Shown here in pieces: positions 1-8,951 of a DNA stretch of 64,000 bases. The translations under genes and the position numbers were made by a program. The stretch lies in NCBI GenBank assembly GCA_002702065.1, contig NZXX01000013.1:62001-126000 (forward strand). The letters are read 5' to 3'. The notes beneath the pieces were generated by a model. That model was not told the origin of the DNA, ran no database searches, and worked only from the letters and a program-made list of their open reading frames with translations. How positions within the stretch are numbered: position 1 is the stretch's first letter; every line of letters starts with the position of its first letter. This DNA comes from Anaerolineaceae bacterium. Lineage in GTDB: Bacteria > Chloroflexota > Anaerolineae > Aggregatilineales > Phototrophicaceae.

Positions 1-77
1 AGCAACGTGCCCGGCAACGCACCAGAAAACAACGCGAGGGGGCTGTTGGTCTGCCGGGAATCGGTATTCTCTGTCAT
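1..77 (-). CDS. N-terminus of a minus-strand protein running off the left edge (MTENTDSRQTNSPLALFSGALPGTLL...); possibly an ABC permease
   Basis: ATG at 77 (minus) preceded by a GGAAGG-like SD; downstream of an SBP gene. Only ~25 aa visible. Confidence 0.35.
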   Translation of the reverse strand, partial: MTENTDSRQTNSPLALFSGALPGTL

Positions 78-110
78 ACCTTCCACCCTTGTGTCTGATG
101 TCTATTTGAT

Positions 111-143
111 AAAAAGCCATGCCCCGGTCATCGAAGCATGGCT
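111..143 (-). terminator. Rho-independent-like terminator downstream of the SBP gene
   Basis: Minus-strand AGCCATGC-13 nt-GCATGGCT perfect 8-bp stem followed by TTTTT. Confidence 0.6.
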
Positions 144-212
144 GTGGATATGGTCAGATGATGAGCAATCATTTCCGCCGATATTGAGAAACGAGCCACA
201 TCCCTGGCAGGT

Positions 213-300
213 ACCTCACCCCGTCCTCGACATTTATCTTCGGCCACCCCTCTCCATTGATAGAGAGGGGAAACGGAGCCACGCGACGCAGGGGTGAGGT
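213..300. repeat. Palindromic dispersed repeat, copy A
   Basis: Terminal inverted repeat acctcacccc/ggggtgaggt and inner CCCCTCTC/GAGAGGGG; related copies at ~40.9 and ~50.7 kb. Confidence 0.75.
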
Positions 301-343
301 GTGAAAAAGCGACATGATAGCCGCAGTATCAATAGCTGTCAGA

Positions 344-1546
344 TTATTCGGCTTCCGGTTCGCAGACAGGAATGGCGGCGCGAACCTGCTCGGCGGCGGT
401 CATGGATTCTGCCGCACAGCTCGACGGGTCGGCCAGGCACAATTCCATCTGGTTCGACCAGCTTTCCCAGACCGATCCCATTTCCGGGATACCGGGCTGC
501 GGCGCACCGTTGACACTGGCTTCGGTAAACGCCTGAACCGCTTCGTCATCAACCTCGACGTTCAACCACGCTGGCGGACGCTGTTCGGCGTCGTACAACT
601 GCTGCATGGTGGTATCGTTGGCGATGAATTCGTTCAGGAAAATCTGAGCCGTCGCCGGGTCTTCGGCAAATGCGCTGATCATGAAGCCACGCGCGCTGAG
701 GAACGGACGCGCCGGGCCACCGGGGCCATCCGGCGGTGCGGAAATCGCAAAGTTGATGTCCGACGCACGCAGGGTTTCGAGCGACCACGAGCCGGTCAGC
801 ATCATGGCCGCTTCGCCCTCGGTGAACAGCGACCACATGGCTTCCTGCTGGAGGCTGAGGGGCATCAGACCATCTTCGGCCAGCCCACCCAGATATTCAT
901 AGGCCTCGATGGTGCCTTCACTGTCCAGCCCGACGTCGCAGGCATCGTAGCCAACACCTTCTTCGAAGCCAAACACATAGCCGCCAAATGCGCTGACGAC
1001 CGAGTAGGAGTGCCAGGGGTCACGCTGCTGGATCACATAGCCGTAAATATCTTCTTCGGCCAGTGCTTCAGCAATTTCGCGCACGTCTTCCCAGGTTTCC
1101 GGTGCTTCCGGCACCAGGTCGACATTGCGGAAGAAGGCCACATTATCGACCGCGTAAGGGACGCCATACACTTCGCCGTTGTAGGTAAAGGCGTTGATGG
1201 CATTGGGGTTAAAATCTTCTTCCATGCCGGACAAATCAACCGGGCTAAGCAGGCTGTCTGTCACCAGTTCACCCAGCCAGTCGTGCGCGCCAATCAGAAT
1301 ATCGGGGCCTTCGCCGGTCGGGGCGGTCTGGACAAACTGACCGCGAATGTCGTTAAACGGAATTTGCTGGACGATGACTTCGACGCCATATTCATCGGCA
1401 AAATCCGCGCCGATTTCCTGAGCCACTTCGAAGGTAATCTCATCCGCCCATACGGTGAGTGAGGGCCCGTCCTGGGCCAGCACACCCAACGGCAGGCTCA
1501 TGAGCAGGACTGCAAACAAACAGAAAACAATTAATTTTCTTGACAT
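344..1546 (-). CDS. Extracellular solute-binding protein, sugar ABC transporter (MalE/UgpB-like)
   Basis: MSRKLIVFCLFAVLLMSLPLGVLAQ signal peptide; SBP_bac_1-like sequence; SD CAGGAGGA upstream of ATG at 1546. Confidence 0.85.
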   Translation of the reverse strand: MSRKLIVFCLFAVLLMSLPLGVLAQDGPSLTVWADEITFEVAQEIGADFADEYGVEVIVQQIPFNDIRGQFVQTAPTGEGPDILIGAHDWLGELVTDSLLSPVDLSGMEEDFNPNAINAFTYNGEVYGVPYAVDNVAFFRNVDLVPEAPETWEDVREIAEALAEEDIYGYVIQQRDPWHSYSVVSAFGGYVFGFEEGVGYDACDVGLDSEGTIEAYEYLGGLAEDGLMPLSLQQEAMWSLFTEGEAAMMLTGSWSLETLRASDINFAISAPPDGPGGPARPFLSARGFMISAFAEDPATAQIFLNEFIANDTTMQQLYDAEQRPPAWLNVEVDDEAVQAFTEASVNGAPQPGIPEMGSVWESWSNQMELCLADPSSCAAESMTAAEQVRAAIPVCEPEAE

Positions 1547-1825
1547 TGCCAATCCTCCTGAAAATAACAACACGCTGATCAAAGCATACCATGCGCGTTT
1601 GTTTACATGCAACAATTCAAGGCTGAAAATGAGGCCGCATCAGGACAATTGTCAGGGAACGGATGGCGGCGTTTTCAGGCAGGCGCGCTCACGCCGCCTA
1701 ACTTGTGGCAAATCTCCTGCAACTGCGGTTATATTCTTATTAATTGATCAGGGCATGTCACGCATTGGGCACGGTAGCTTGCTGCTGATCGCAGACATTG
1801 AGAATGGCAGTTCAGGCAGATAAGT

Positions 1826-2782
1826 ATGGCCGAAGAACGGCTCCAAAAGGCGCGCAGGCTCATCGACAACGGACAGTATCAGGCCGCCCGCGAACTGCTC
1901 GATAAAATTGACGACGACCAGGCTGCCGAAATGCTGGCGGAACTGGACGTGCTGGAAACGACACGCCCGCCGCTGCTGCGGGTGCCCTATCTGCTGGCGA
2001 TGGTGCTGGGGCTGCTGATTCCACTGGTGATCGCCGCCGTGTTGTTTATCATGTCCGGCGCTGGCAAAGCCCCGCCACAAACGATACAGGCGTCGACTGC
2101 ACGCCCCACCTTGTCGCTGACCCCGACCGCGCCCGCTTCGCCGACTCCCCTGCCGACGGCGTCCCCCACTGAAACACCAACCCCCAGCCGCACGACAATC
2201 CCGACGGACACCCAGCTACCGCCGACCTGGACCCCGACAGATCGTGTCACGCTTGTCCCGCCGGACACGACCGGCACCGCGCTGGCGCAGTATATTCAGA
2301 CGGGCGAAGCACTGGTGCATGTCACCGGCACTATCGCTGCTCGTAACGCCGCCCTGACCACACGCGGCACCCAGGTGCTGGGGGTGATTGGCACGCCAGA
2401 CGATGCCTGTGTGACCGAGGCGCGCAGCTGGTGGCGCACCGCCCGCCTGACCGCTGCCGATACCTTCTTCAATCTGGTCGATGATTACGACGCGACGATC
2501 ATGCTGGTGCTGGAACAGCCGGGCACGTATGCCGGGCTGCTGGAAGCCATGCAGGTCGACTTCCTGGAATCACTACGCGAAGAAGTGGCGATGATCGGCT
2601 ATCCGCCTTGCGCCTTCACCGCGCGCGAAATGCTGCTGGCCCATATGCGGCAGCGCATCCGTGCCGTGCGCAGTATTACCGCAGGCGACCGCCCCGCTTA
2701 TGATGACAGCGTGGTTCAGGCAGCGGACTATCGCCAGTATTTCGAGCGCGAACTCGGCATCCTACGCGTGGCCGTGCAGTAG
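1826..2782 (+). CDS. Hypothetical membrane-anchored protein: N-terminal helical domain, one TM, Thr/Pro-rich linker, C-terminal domain
   Basis: TM LLAMVLGLLIPLVIAAVLFIM followed by TPTAPASPTPLPTASPTETPTPS linker. Confidence 0.7.
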   Translation: MAEERLQKARRLIDNGQYQAARELLDKIDDDQAAEMLAELDVLETTRPPLLRVPYLLAMVLGLLIPLVIAAVLFIMSGAGKAPPQTIQASTARPTLSLTPTAPASPTPLPTASPTETPTPSRTTIPTDTQLPPTWTPTDRVTLVPPDTTGTALAQYIQTGEALVHVTGTIAARNAALTTRGTQVLGVIGTPDDACVTEARSWWRTARLTAADTFFNLVDDYDATIMLVLEQPGTYAGLLEAMQVDFLESLREEVAMIGYPPCAFTAREMLLAHMRQRIRAVRSITAGDRPAYDDSVVQAADYRQYFERELGILRVAVQ

Positions 2783-2987
2783 GCGCAGGCTGGATTACAG
2801 GACCCACTGCCCCACCCCCGGCGTCGCTATCCGTTCAAATCGGACCCGCGCAACTACTGGTCGCCCTGCCACCCCTGATGGCTGTACCCATTCGGAAAAA
2901 GGTCTAACTGGCTGAAATGGTTGAGTTTCTCGCGGCGGGGTGTTATGTTCACTGTCTGCATGGCAAACCCCAGATGGACTAAAACCG

Positions 2988-4436
2988 ATGAAGCCAACCA
3001 ATCTCCTGTTCATCCTGTCTGACCAGCACAACGCCGGGGTCACCGGTTGCTATGGTAACCCGGTGGTACAGACGCCCACGCTCGATGCACTGGCGAACCA
3101 GGGCACCCGGTTTGAGTGTGCCTATACACCGTCGCCCATCTGTGTGCCAGCCAGAGCCGCGCTGGCGACCGGACGCTATGTGCACCAGATTGGCTATTGG
3201 GAGAATGCCACCCCTTATGACGGCGCGGTTCCCGGCTGGGGGCATCGCCTGCGGGAAAATGGCTTCCGGGTGGATTCCATTGGCAAGCTTCATTTTCGCA
3301 GCGCAGCGGACGACAACGGCTTTGACCAGTCGCATGATGCCCTGTACGTCGTGGATGGCCTCGGCGATCTGCTGTCAGCGATCCGGGATGACGTGCCTTT
3401 TCGCAATGCACGCCCCGGCGTCGAAGCGGCTGGCGGGGGCGATTCCACCTATCTGCAATATGACGCCCGCATCGCCGATCAGGCTCGCCAATGGCTGACC
3501 GAGCATCAGGACGATGAACAGCCCTGGGCCCTGTTCGTGTCCTTCGTTCTGCCCCACCCGCCCTATATGGCGCCGCCGCACCTGTACGAGCGCTATCTGG
3601 CGATGGACTTGCCCTTCCCCGCACAATGGCGTCCCGAAGACTGGCCGCAGCACCCGGCAATGGATTACATGCGGCGGTTTTTCAGCTTTGACGAGCCGTT
3701 TGCCGAAGACACCATTCACCGGCTGCTGGCCGCCTATTACGGCATGTGCACGTATCTGGATGAGCAGATTGGCCGGGTGCTGGACGCGCTGCAAACCACC
3801 CGCATGGCAGCCAATACGCGTATCATCTATTCGTCCGATCATGGTGAACATCTGGGTGGTCGGGGCATTTTCGGCAAATTCTCGATGTATGAGGAATCCG
3901 CCCGCGTCCCGCTGATCATCGCCGGGCCGGATGTGCCCGCCGCCAAAGTGGTGCGGACGCCTGTTTCATTGGTGGATTGTCACCCGACGATTCTCGAAGC
4001 GGTGGGGTGCCCACCAGCTGAAGCCGATGCAGACCTGCCGGGCCAGTCGCTGTGGCAGATCGCGCAGGCCGATGATACGGATCGCGTCGTGCTCAGTGAA
4101 TATCATGCCGTCGGGACCGAGCAAGCCAGCTTCATGCTGCGCGACCGGCGCTACAAGTACATGCACCATGTCGACAAAACACCGCAGTTATTCGATATGC
4201 AGGCGGACCCGGACGAACTGGTCGACCTCGCGCAGGATGCGGCGCATGAAGGCCTTTGCCAGACCTACGAACGCAAACTGCGCACCCTGCTGGACCCCGA
4301 TGCGGTGAATGCTCAGGCCAAGGCGGATCAGGCGGAAAAGGTCCGGCAGCATGGCGGACGCGAAGCCGTGATCGCACGCGGTTTTTTCCAGAACTCGCCC
4401 GTGCCCGGCGAAAAACCCCGCTTTTCGCGCCACTAA
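2988..4436 (+). CDS. Type I sulfatase (arylsulfatase family, Cys-type)
   Basis: LLFILSDQHNAG start and C-x-P-x-R formylglycine motif in PICVPARAALATGRY. Confidence 0.9.
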   Translation: MKPTNLLFILSDQHNAGVTGCYGNPVVQTPTLDALANQGTRFECAYTPSPICVPARAALATGRYVHQIGYWENATPYDGAVPGWGHRLRENGFRVDSIGKLHFRSAADDNGFDQSHDALYVVDGLGDLLSAIRDDVPFRNARPGVEAAGGGDSTYLQYDARIADQARQWLTEHQDDEQPWALFVSFVLPHPPYMAPPHLYERYLAMDLPFPAQWRPEDWPQHPAMDYMRRFFSFDEPFAEDTIHRLLAAYYGMCTYLDEQIGRVLDALQTTRMAANTRIIYSSDHGEHLGGRGIFGKFSMYEESARVPLIIAGPDVPAAKVVRTPVSLVDCHPTILEAVGCPPAEADADLPGQSLWQIAQADDTDRVVLSEYHAVGTEQASFMLRDRRYKYMHHVDKTPQLFDMQADPDELVDLAQDAAHEGLCQTYERKLRTLLDPDAVNAQAKADQAEKVRQHGGREAVIARGFFQNSPVPGEKPRFSRH

Positions 4437-4524
4437 AAATCGCGATGCAGCCTCAAACCCATGCTGCACCCCCTCAGCCAACGGCTAAAGTCAGAAAACT
4501 CTAACCCGGAACCCAACACAAAAC

Positions 4525-4543
4525 AGAACTTTTGTTCTATACT
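4525..4543 (+). promoter_or_regulatory. LexA/SOS-like palindrome AGAAC-TTTT-GTTCT overlapping a TATACT -10-like element
   Basis: Perfect 5-bp arms around 4 nt (GAACN4GTTC core) at 4525-4538; TATACT at 4538-4543. Confidence 0.4.
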
Positions 4544-4673
4544 GTAATCATCTCTGGGGCGACATCGGGCAGCCCCTTCCCCTCTGACCGCATTATTCAT
4601 ATTTCCGGACATCTGCGCCCGCGCAGGTGTTTGCTTTTGTTCGTTAACAGACCCGATCAGGAGGTGACAAATC

Positions 4674-4865
4674 ATGCGCAAACGCTGGCCGCAGTGGCGG
4701 TCGTTTCATGCGCTCATTCGCGCTTTGCAGGGCATCACCGCATCGGTCATGCTGCTGCTGGCGGTGGATTGGGCGATTGGGGATGGCACACACCGGGCAT
4801 GGTTGGCCGTGCTCGGCATCGTGCTGACTTTGCTCCAGATCATCGATCAAAGCGACAGCGACTGA
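4674..4865 (+). CDS. Small membrane protein (63 aa)
   Basis: Strong SD (AGGAGGTGA) 6 nt before ATG; two hydrophobic segments. Confidence 0.6.
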   Translation: MRKRWPQWRSFHALIRALQGITASVMLLLAVDWAIGDGTHRAWLAVLGIVLTLLQIIDQSDSD

Positions 4866-5074
4866 GTATCGATTCAACCTGCCATCCGCTGGCAACGGTA
4901 TGAAGCAGGTGCCCAGACACCCAGCGAGCCGGGGCATTTGACCAGTGACCGCTCGCCGGGTGTGCTGTGGGTACGACACGTTACCGTTCTGCAAATTGTT
5001 GACCGGCGCAGCTAACGAAAGTAGACTCGGCGCCGGGTTGGGCATGGACTGCCCGAACCACACCATGAATCCAT

Positions 5075-5926
5075 ATGCTTATTAAGGATAAAAACATTGT
5101 GACCATCGATACTCTGCCATCGCTCGATTCCGATTATGCCATCCAGCCAGAGCAGGTTCAGGCGTATCAGGACAACGGGCATATTCTGCTGCGCGAAGTC
5201 GCCAGTGCAGCGGAGATCGAGGCGTTCCGCCCGGTCATCAGCGGTGCAGCGATGACCTTTAATAAGGAAACCCGCGCGCTGGCTGACCGCACCACCTATG
5301 GCAAGGCGTTTCTGCAAATTTCCAACCTGTGGGAACGCGACGAAGCGGTCAAGCGGTTTACGCTGGCGCGGCGTTTTGCCCGCATCGCAGCTGACCTGAT
5401 GGGCGTCGAGGGGGTTCGCATTTACCACGATCAGGCCCTCTATAAGGAACCGGGCGGCGGCTTCACCCCCTGGCATCAGGACCAGCATTACTGGCCGCTG
5501 GCCACCAACCACACCGTTACCATGTGGATGCCGCTGGTCGATTTGCAGGCGGATATGGGCATTATGCAATTTGCGTCCGGGTCGCACAAAGCCGGCTATC
5601 TGGGGGATATGCCGATCTCCGATGAATCCGAAGCGACGATCAGCCAGTATGTGAAGGAAAACGGGTTTGGGCTGTCGCAGGCCGTCGCCATGCAAGCCGG
5701 TGACGCGACCTTCCACAGCGGCTGGACCCTGCACAGCGCGCCCGGCAACAGCAGCGACACCATGCGCGAAGTCATGACCGTGATTTATTTTGCCGACGGC
5801 GTGAACATCTCGGCCATCGACAATGCCAACCGTCAGCAGGACCTGGAACGCTGGCTGCCTGGCTGCCAACCCGGTGACCCTGCTGTCAGCCCGTTAACAC
5901 CGCTGGTGTACAAGCGCGGGATGTAA
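5075..5926 (+). CDS. Phytanoyl-CoA dioxygenase (PhyH) family protein
   Basis: HxD iron-binding motif in TPWHQDQHYW; PhyH-like sequence throughout. Confidence 0.88.
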   Translation: MLIKDKNIVTIDTLPSLDSDYAIQPEQVQAYQDNGHILLREVASAAEIEAFRPVISGAAMTFNKETRALADRTTYGKAFLQISNLWERDEAVKRFTLARRFARIAADLMGVEGVRIYHDQALYKEPGGGFTPWHQDQHYWPLATNHTVTMWMPLVDLQADMGIMQFASGSHKAGYLGDMPISDESEATISQYVKENGFGLSQAVAMQAGDATFHSGWTLHSAPGNSSDTMREVMTVIYFADGVNISAIDNANRQQDLERWLPGCQPGDPAVSPLTPLVYKRGM

Positions 5927-5940
5927 GGCACGGGCACGAC

Positions 5941-6420
5941 TTAATTCAAGCGCCCGGTTGTCCGCAGCACCCAGCGCATACAACTGTGGAAGATGTCCGC
6001 CTGCTCCAGAAACATCATCGGGCAGCCCACATCAATCACATTGACGCCTGCCGCCTTGCAGCGGTCAACGGCGGCCTGCGACACACTCGATGGCATGAAC
6101 GTGTTGTTGTGCATCCAGACGCGTTTGATGCCGAGCTGTAAGGCTTCGTCGACAACCTGCTCGGACACATCCGGGCTGTTCATGATGAACACCGCATCCA
6201 CACCATCCGGTATGGCACTCAGGTTGGGGTAGCAGGTGTCGCCATGCAGAGCTTCGGCGCTGGGATGCAGCGGGAATACCTGATAACCCTGCTCGCGCAG
6301 CTTCAGGTAGATCGCCCCGGCGCCGCTGTCTTTGGTGCGCGACAGGCCAGAAACCGCGATGCGCCGCTGGGCCAGGAAGTCCTTCACTTTTTCAGGATGG
6401 GTCATTGTTGCCACTGCCAT
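5941..6420 (-). CDS. CoA-binding domain protein (YccU-like)
   Basis: RIAVSGLSRTKDSGAGAIYLKLREQGYQVFPLHP and VWMHNN motif. Confidence 0.85.
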   Translation of the reverse strand: MAVATMTHPEKVKDFLAQRRIAVSGLSRTKDSGAGAIYLKLREQGYQVFPLHPSAEALHGDTCYPNLSAIPDGVDAVFIMNSPDVSEQVVDEALQLGIKRVWMHNNTFMPSSVSQAAVDRCKAAGVNVIDVGCPMMFLEQADIFHSCMRWVLRTTGRLN

Positions 6421-6773
6421 GATCTCTCACCTCTTTTATCTCACGGGGTTGATTCCAGTGATGCCTTGTCGATCGTTGAAGCAGGCCGCATGCTTTGCCG
6501 GGGTGCATACCGGTGCTTTAGACGATATTGCTTTTCAGGAATGGCTTGCAGGCGCGTGCAGACGACCCGCAAGTCATCATGCTGCGCCTCTACCGGCATT
6601 CGCGTGAAACTCAATCTGATTGCAGCACACATCGTCAGGTGAAGGTAGTGCAGAATATCACCCCGGCAAGTGACAGGCGACAGCGGAACGTGTGAGTATG
6701 GTCATGGATGCCTACGCCCGGTTGCGCCGACAATGAATGAGAAGATTCATGGGTCGATGCGCAGGGGGCATCT

Positions 6774-7205
6774 ATGAACATTCTGGTGCTGTATCAAAGT
6801 CGGAAAGGGCACACGCGGCAGGCAGCCGAAGCTATCGCCACCGCCGCCCGCAGCCAGAACCACAATGTGGTGGTCAAATCCGTGATCGAAGTGCGCAAGG
6901 TCGACGTCGAGGCCGCTGATGTGCTGTTTGTAGGGACATGGGTGCATGGCCTGATTTTGTTCGGGGTACGCCCGGCAGAAGCCGAGTTGTGGGTGCCGGC
7001 GCTGCCCGCGCTGGCTGGCAAGCCAACGGGAATCTTCTGCACCTATGCGTTCAATCCGCGTGGCAGCCTGACCATCATGGCCGATCTGTTGACGGCACGC
7101 GGGGCGAAAGTTACGGCTCAGCGCGCCTTTCATCGCAGCCGCCCCGGTCATGGCGCCGATGTGTTCGTACGCGAGGTGTTACAAAGCGTGGGATTAGCTG
7201 TTTAG
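6774..7205 (+). CDS. Flavodoxin family protein
   Basis: MNILVLYQSRKGHTRQAAEAIA FMN-binding loop; VLFVGTWVHGL. Confidence 0.8.
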   Translation: MNILVLYQSRKGHTRQAAEAIATAARSQNHNVVVKSVIEVRKVDVEAADVLFVGTWVHGLILFGVRPAEAELWVPALPALAGKPTGIFCTYAFNPRGSLTIMADLLTARGAKVTAQRAFHRSRPGHGADVFVREVLQSVGLAV

Positions 7206-7230
7206 CAAGTTAGCCATCTAGCTATTTAGC
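7195..7230. repeat. Five TAGC units at exact 8-bp spacing
   Basis: TAGC at 7195, 7203, 7211, 7219 and 7227; spans the flavodoxin stop codon. Confidence 0.8.
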
Positions 7231-7329
7231 TTTTCGGTACGCATGAAAACGTCCGTTGGGGTCAGTGCATCCCCCCAGTAAACCTATTCAATTGTACTTA
7301 GTGGCACTCGAAACAGGTGAACAAGACCG

Positions 7330-7491
7330 TGATTGATGCAGAGCGGGTGGCGCTGACGCAGGCCGCCAAACGCGACCTGGCCCGGTTTGTGAACGCCGAT
7401 GGCAGCGTCAGCTTCGAATCACCGGCGCACATTGTATCGGCTTGTAAAGCTGACCAAGTTGATTGAAGCAATCACCCGGCGACGGAGATAA
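7330..7491 (+). pseudogene. Possible C-terminal remnant of a class I SAM methyltransferase
   Basis: Short frame VIDAERVALTQAAKRDLARFVNADGSVSFESPAHIVSLVK resembles methyltransferase C-termini (...F..PAHIV.A.K) with no upstream body. Confidence 0.35.
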
Positions 7492-7492
7492 C

Positions 7493-7537
7493 AAAAACCC
7501 GGCAGATTACAGGCCCCAGAGCCGCCAACATGCCGGG
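7493..7537 (-). terminator. Hairpin + T-run downstream of the 52-aa ORF
   Basis: Minus strand CCCGGCA...TGCCGGG then TTTTT. Confidence 0.55.
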
Positions 7538-7564
7538 CGAAAAGTTTATGAGAACGGGTCTGTT

Positions 7565-7723
7565 TCAGGCGATCCGCCCTGCCCGCTGATGTTGGATGTC
7601 ACGTTCACGTTTGCTCTGCCACCGGTCGATCAGGACACCCAGCCCGACCAGCAGCACGACCGGCACGCCGATGCGAAAGAGAAAAAGCCCCGCAACGACC
7701 AGTGTGGTGATGAGCGCGTCCAT
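7565..7723 (-). CDS. Small membrane protein (52 aa): MDALITTLVVAGLFLFRIGVPVVLLVGLGVLIDRWQSKRERDIQHQRAGRIA
   Basis: Not in the ORF track (<60 aa). SD AGAGGAG 6 nt before ATG, clear TM segment, charged tail, terminator downstream. Confidence 0.65.
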   Translation of the reverse strand: MDALITTLVVAGLFLFRIGVPVVLLVGLGVLIDRWQSKRERDIQHQRAGRIA

Positions 7724-7951
7724 GGTTTGCTCCTCTAGTCTGCCGCACGCTTATCTACCTCCACCTTAGCAAATCGAGGCCCGCCGGTAAATTGGTGAAG
7801 CACCCCACGCGCTTATAGGGTGTGTGTCACCTGTGCCCTGACAAATGTCACAGGCGGGGAATGCGCCACCCTGGTATCCGGCTGCGGTTATTCCACCGCG
7901 ATCCGGTATGCGGGCAGCCAGCGCATTCCCGTTCAACGTCAAACGCTGCGT

Positions 7952-8845
7952 TTACCGCATCGACACCGGGCCATCATCCGCGCTCACCAGCGGCGCCACC
8001 AGCTGCGCGATGCTGTCCTCGATCCGTACCAGACCAATCGGCGCATTGGGGTCGCCATCATAGCGGACGATGCGCTTGAAACGGCTGTCCGTCTGAATCG
8101 ATGTGGTCACAGTGGCATGATCGGTGACGATCTGCTCCTGATAGCTATCCGCCCAATCAAAGTAGCCCATGATCTCGGCAATTTCGGCAATACTGGTGAC
8201 CATAAACGGCTCGACCTGCATAACCTGGACGCCGATGGTGGCGACATTGGCGATGCCGGTGAAGACGACCGTGCCATCCGCATACAGCGCGACGCTGTAG
8301 ACCGGGCAGAAGCCGAAGCACGGGTCACGCTGGAGCGTGATCACCGGCGATTCCATGCCGTGCAGGATGCCGGATGGGTCTGCCGAGACGCCGGTCCACT
8401 GCTGGGTGCGGCCCATAAGGTCGATCCACTGCTCCAGGTAAGGCAGCGCCAGCGGTGCGGATGAGTCACCCGCGTAGCGCGTGATCTGCTTGGTTTCGCC
8501 ATCGCGCGTCACCGAGGTGGTGATCGTTGGCAGGTCAGTCACGGTCATTTCGGTGTATTCATCAGCCCACTCGAAGTAACCCGCCGCCTCGAAACCCGCC
8601 ACCAGTTGTTCGACCACTTCCGGTTCGATGGTGGTGGTCTGCTCGCCGGTCACCTCGACAAAGTTGCCGCCGTTATAGACGACAGTGCCGTCGTCATAGA
8701 TCGTGACGGTGTAAACCGGGCACGAGCCAAAACAGGGCGTGCGTTCCAGCGTGATGACGGGGCTGGCATTGGCCGGCTGTGCCTGCACCGAAACCAGTGG
8801 CAGCAGCAGCGCGGTCAGAAGACTGAAAATGATGAGCTTGTTCAT
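7952..8845 (-). CDS. Secreted protein with two DUF6438-like repeats
   Basis: Signal peptide MNKLIIFSLLTALLLPLVSVQAQ; duplicated ITL(E/Q)R.PCFG(S/F)CPVY(T/S)V modules. Confidence 0.75.
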   Translation of the reverse strand: MNKLIIFSLLTALLLPLVSVQAQPANASPVITLERTPCFGSCPVYTVTIYDDGTVVYNGGNFVEVTGEQTTTIEPEVVEQLVAGFEAAGYFEWADEYTEMTVTDLPTITTSVTRDGETKQITRYAGDSSAPLALPYLEQWIDLMGRTQQWTGVSADPSGILHGMESPVITLQRDPCFGFCPVYSVALYADGTVVFTGIANVATIGVQVMQVEPFMVTSIAEIAEIMGYFDWADSYQEQIVTDHATVTTSIQTDSRFKRIVRYDGDPNAPIGLVRIEDSIAQLVAPLVSADDGPVSMR

Positions 8846-8951
8846 TGTGATCCTTTTCTCCTTCGTACACATACAAGACGCTAGCACCCAGCGGAAAGTT
8901 CCATCACAAGAAACGCACGAGATCGCCATCGGTCAGCAGCAGCAATGCAGG

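Noticed and set aside
314-1462. 382-aa plus-strand ORF
   Set aside because: Antisense to the SBP gene at 344-1546, which has a signal peptide and SD.
6441-6632. 63-aa minus-strand ORF between the CoA-binding and flavodoxin genes
   Set aside because: No SD, no TM, no recognisable composition; likely non-coding.
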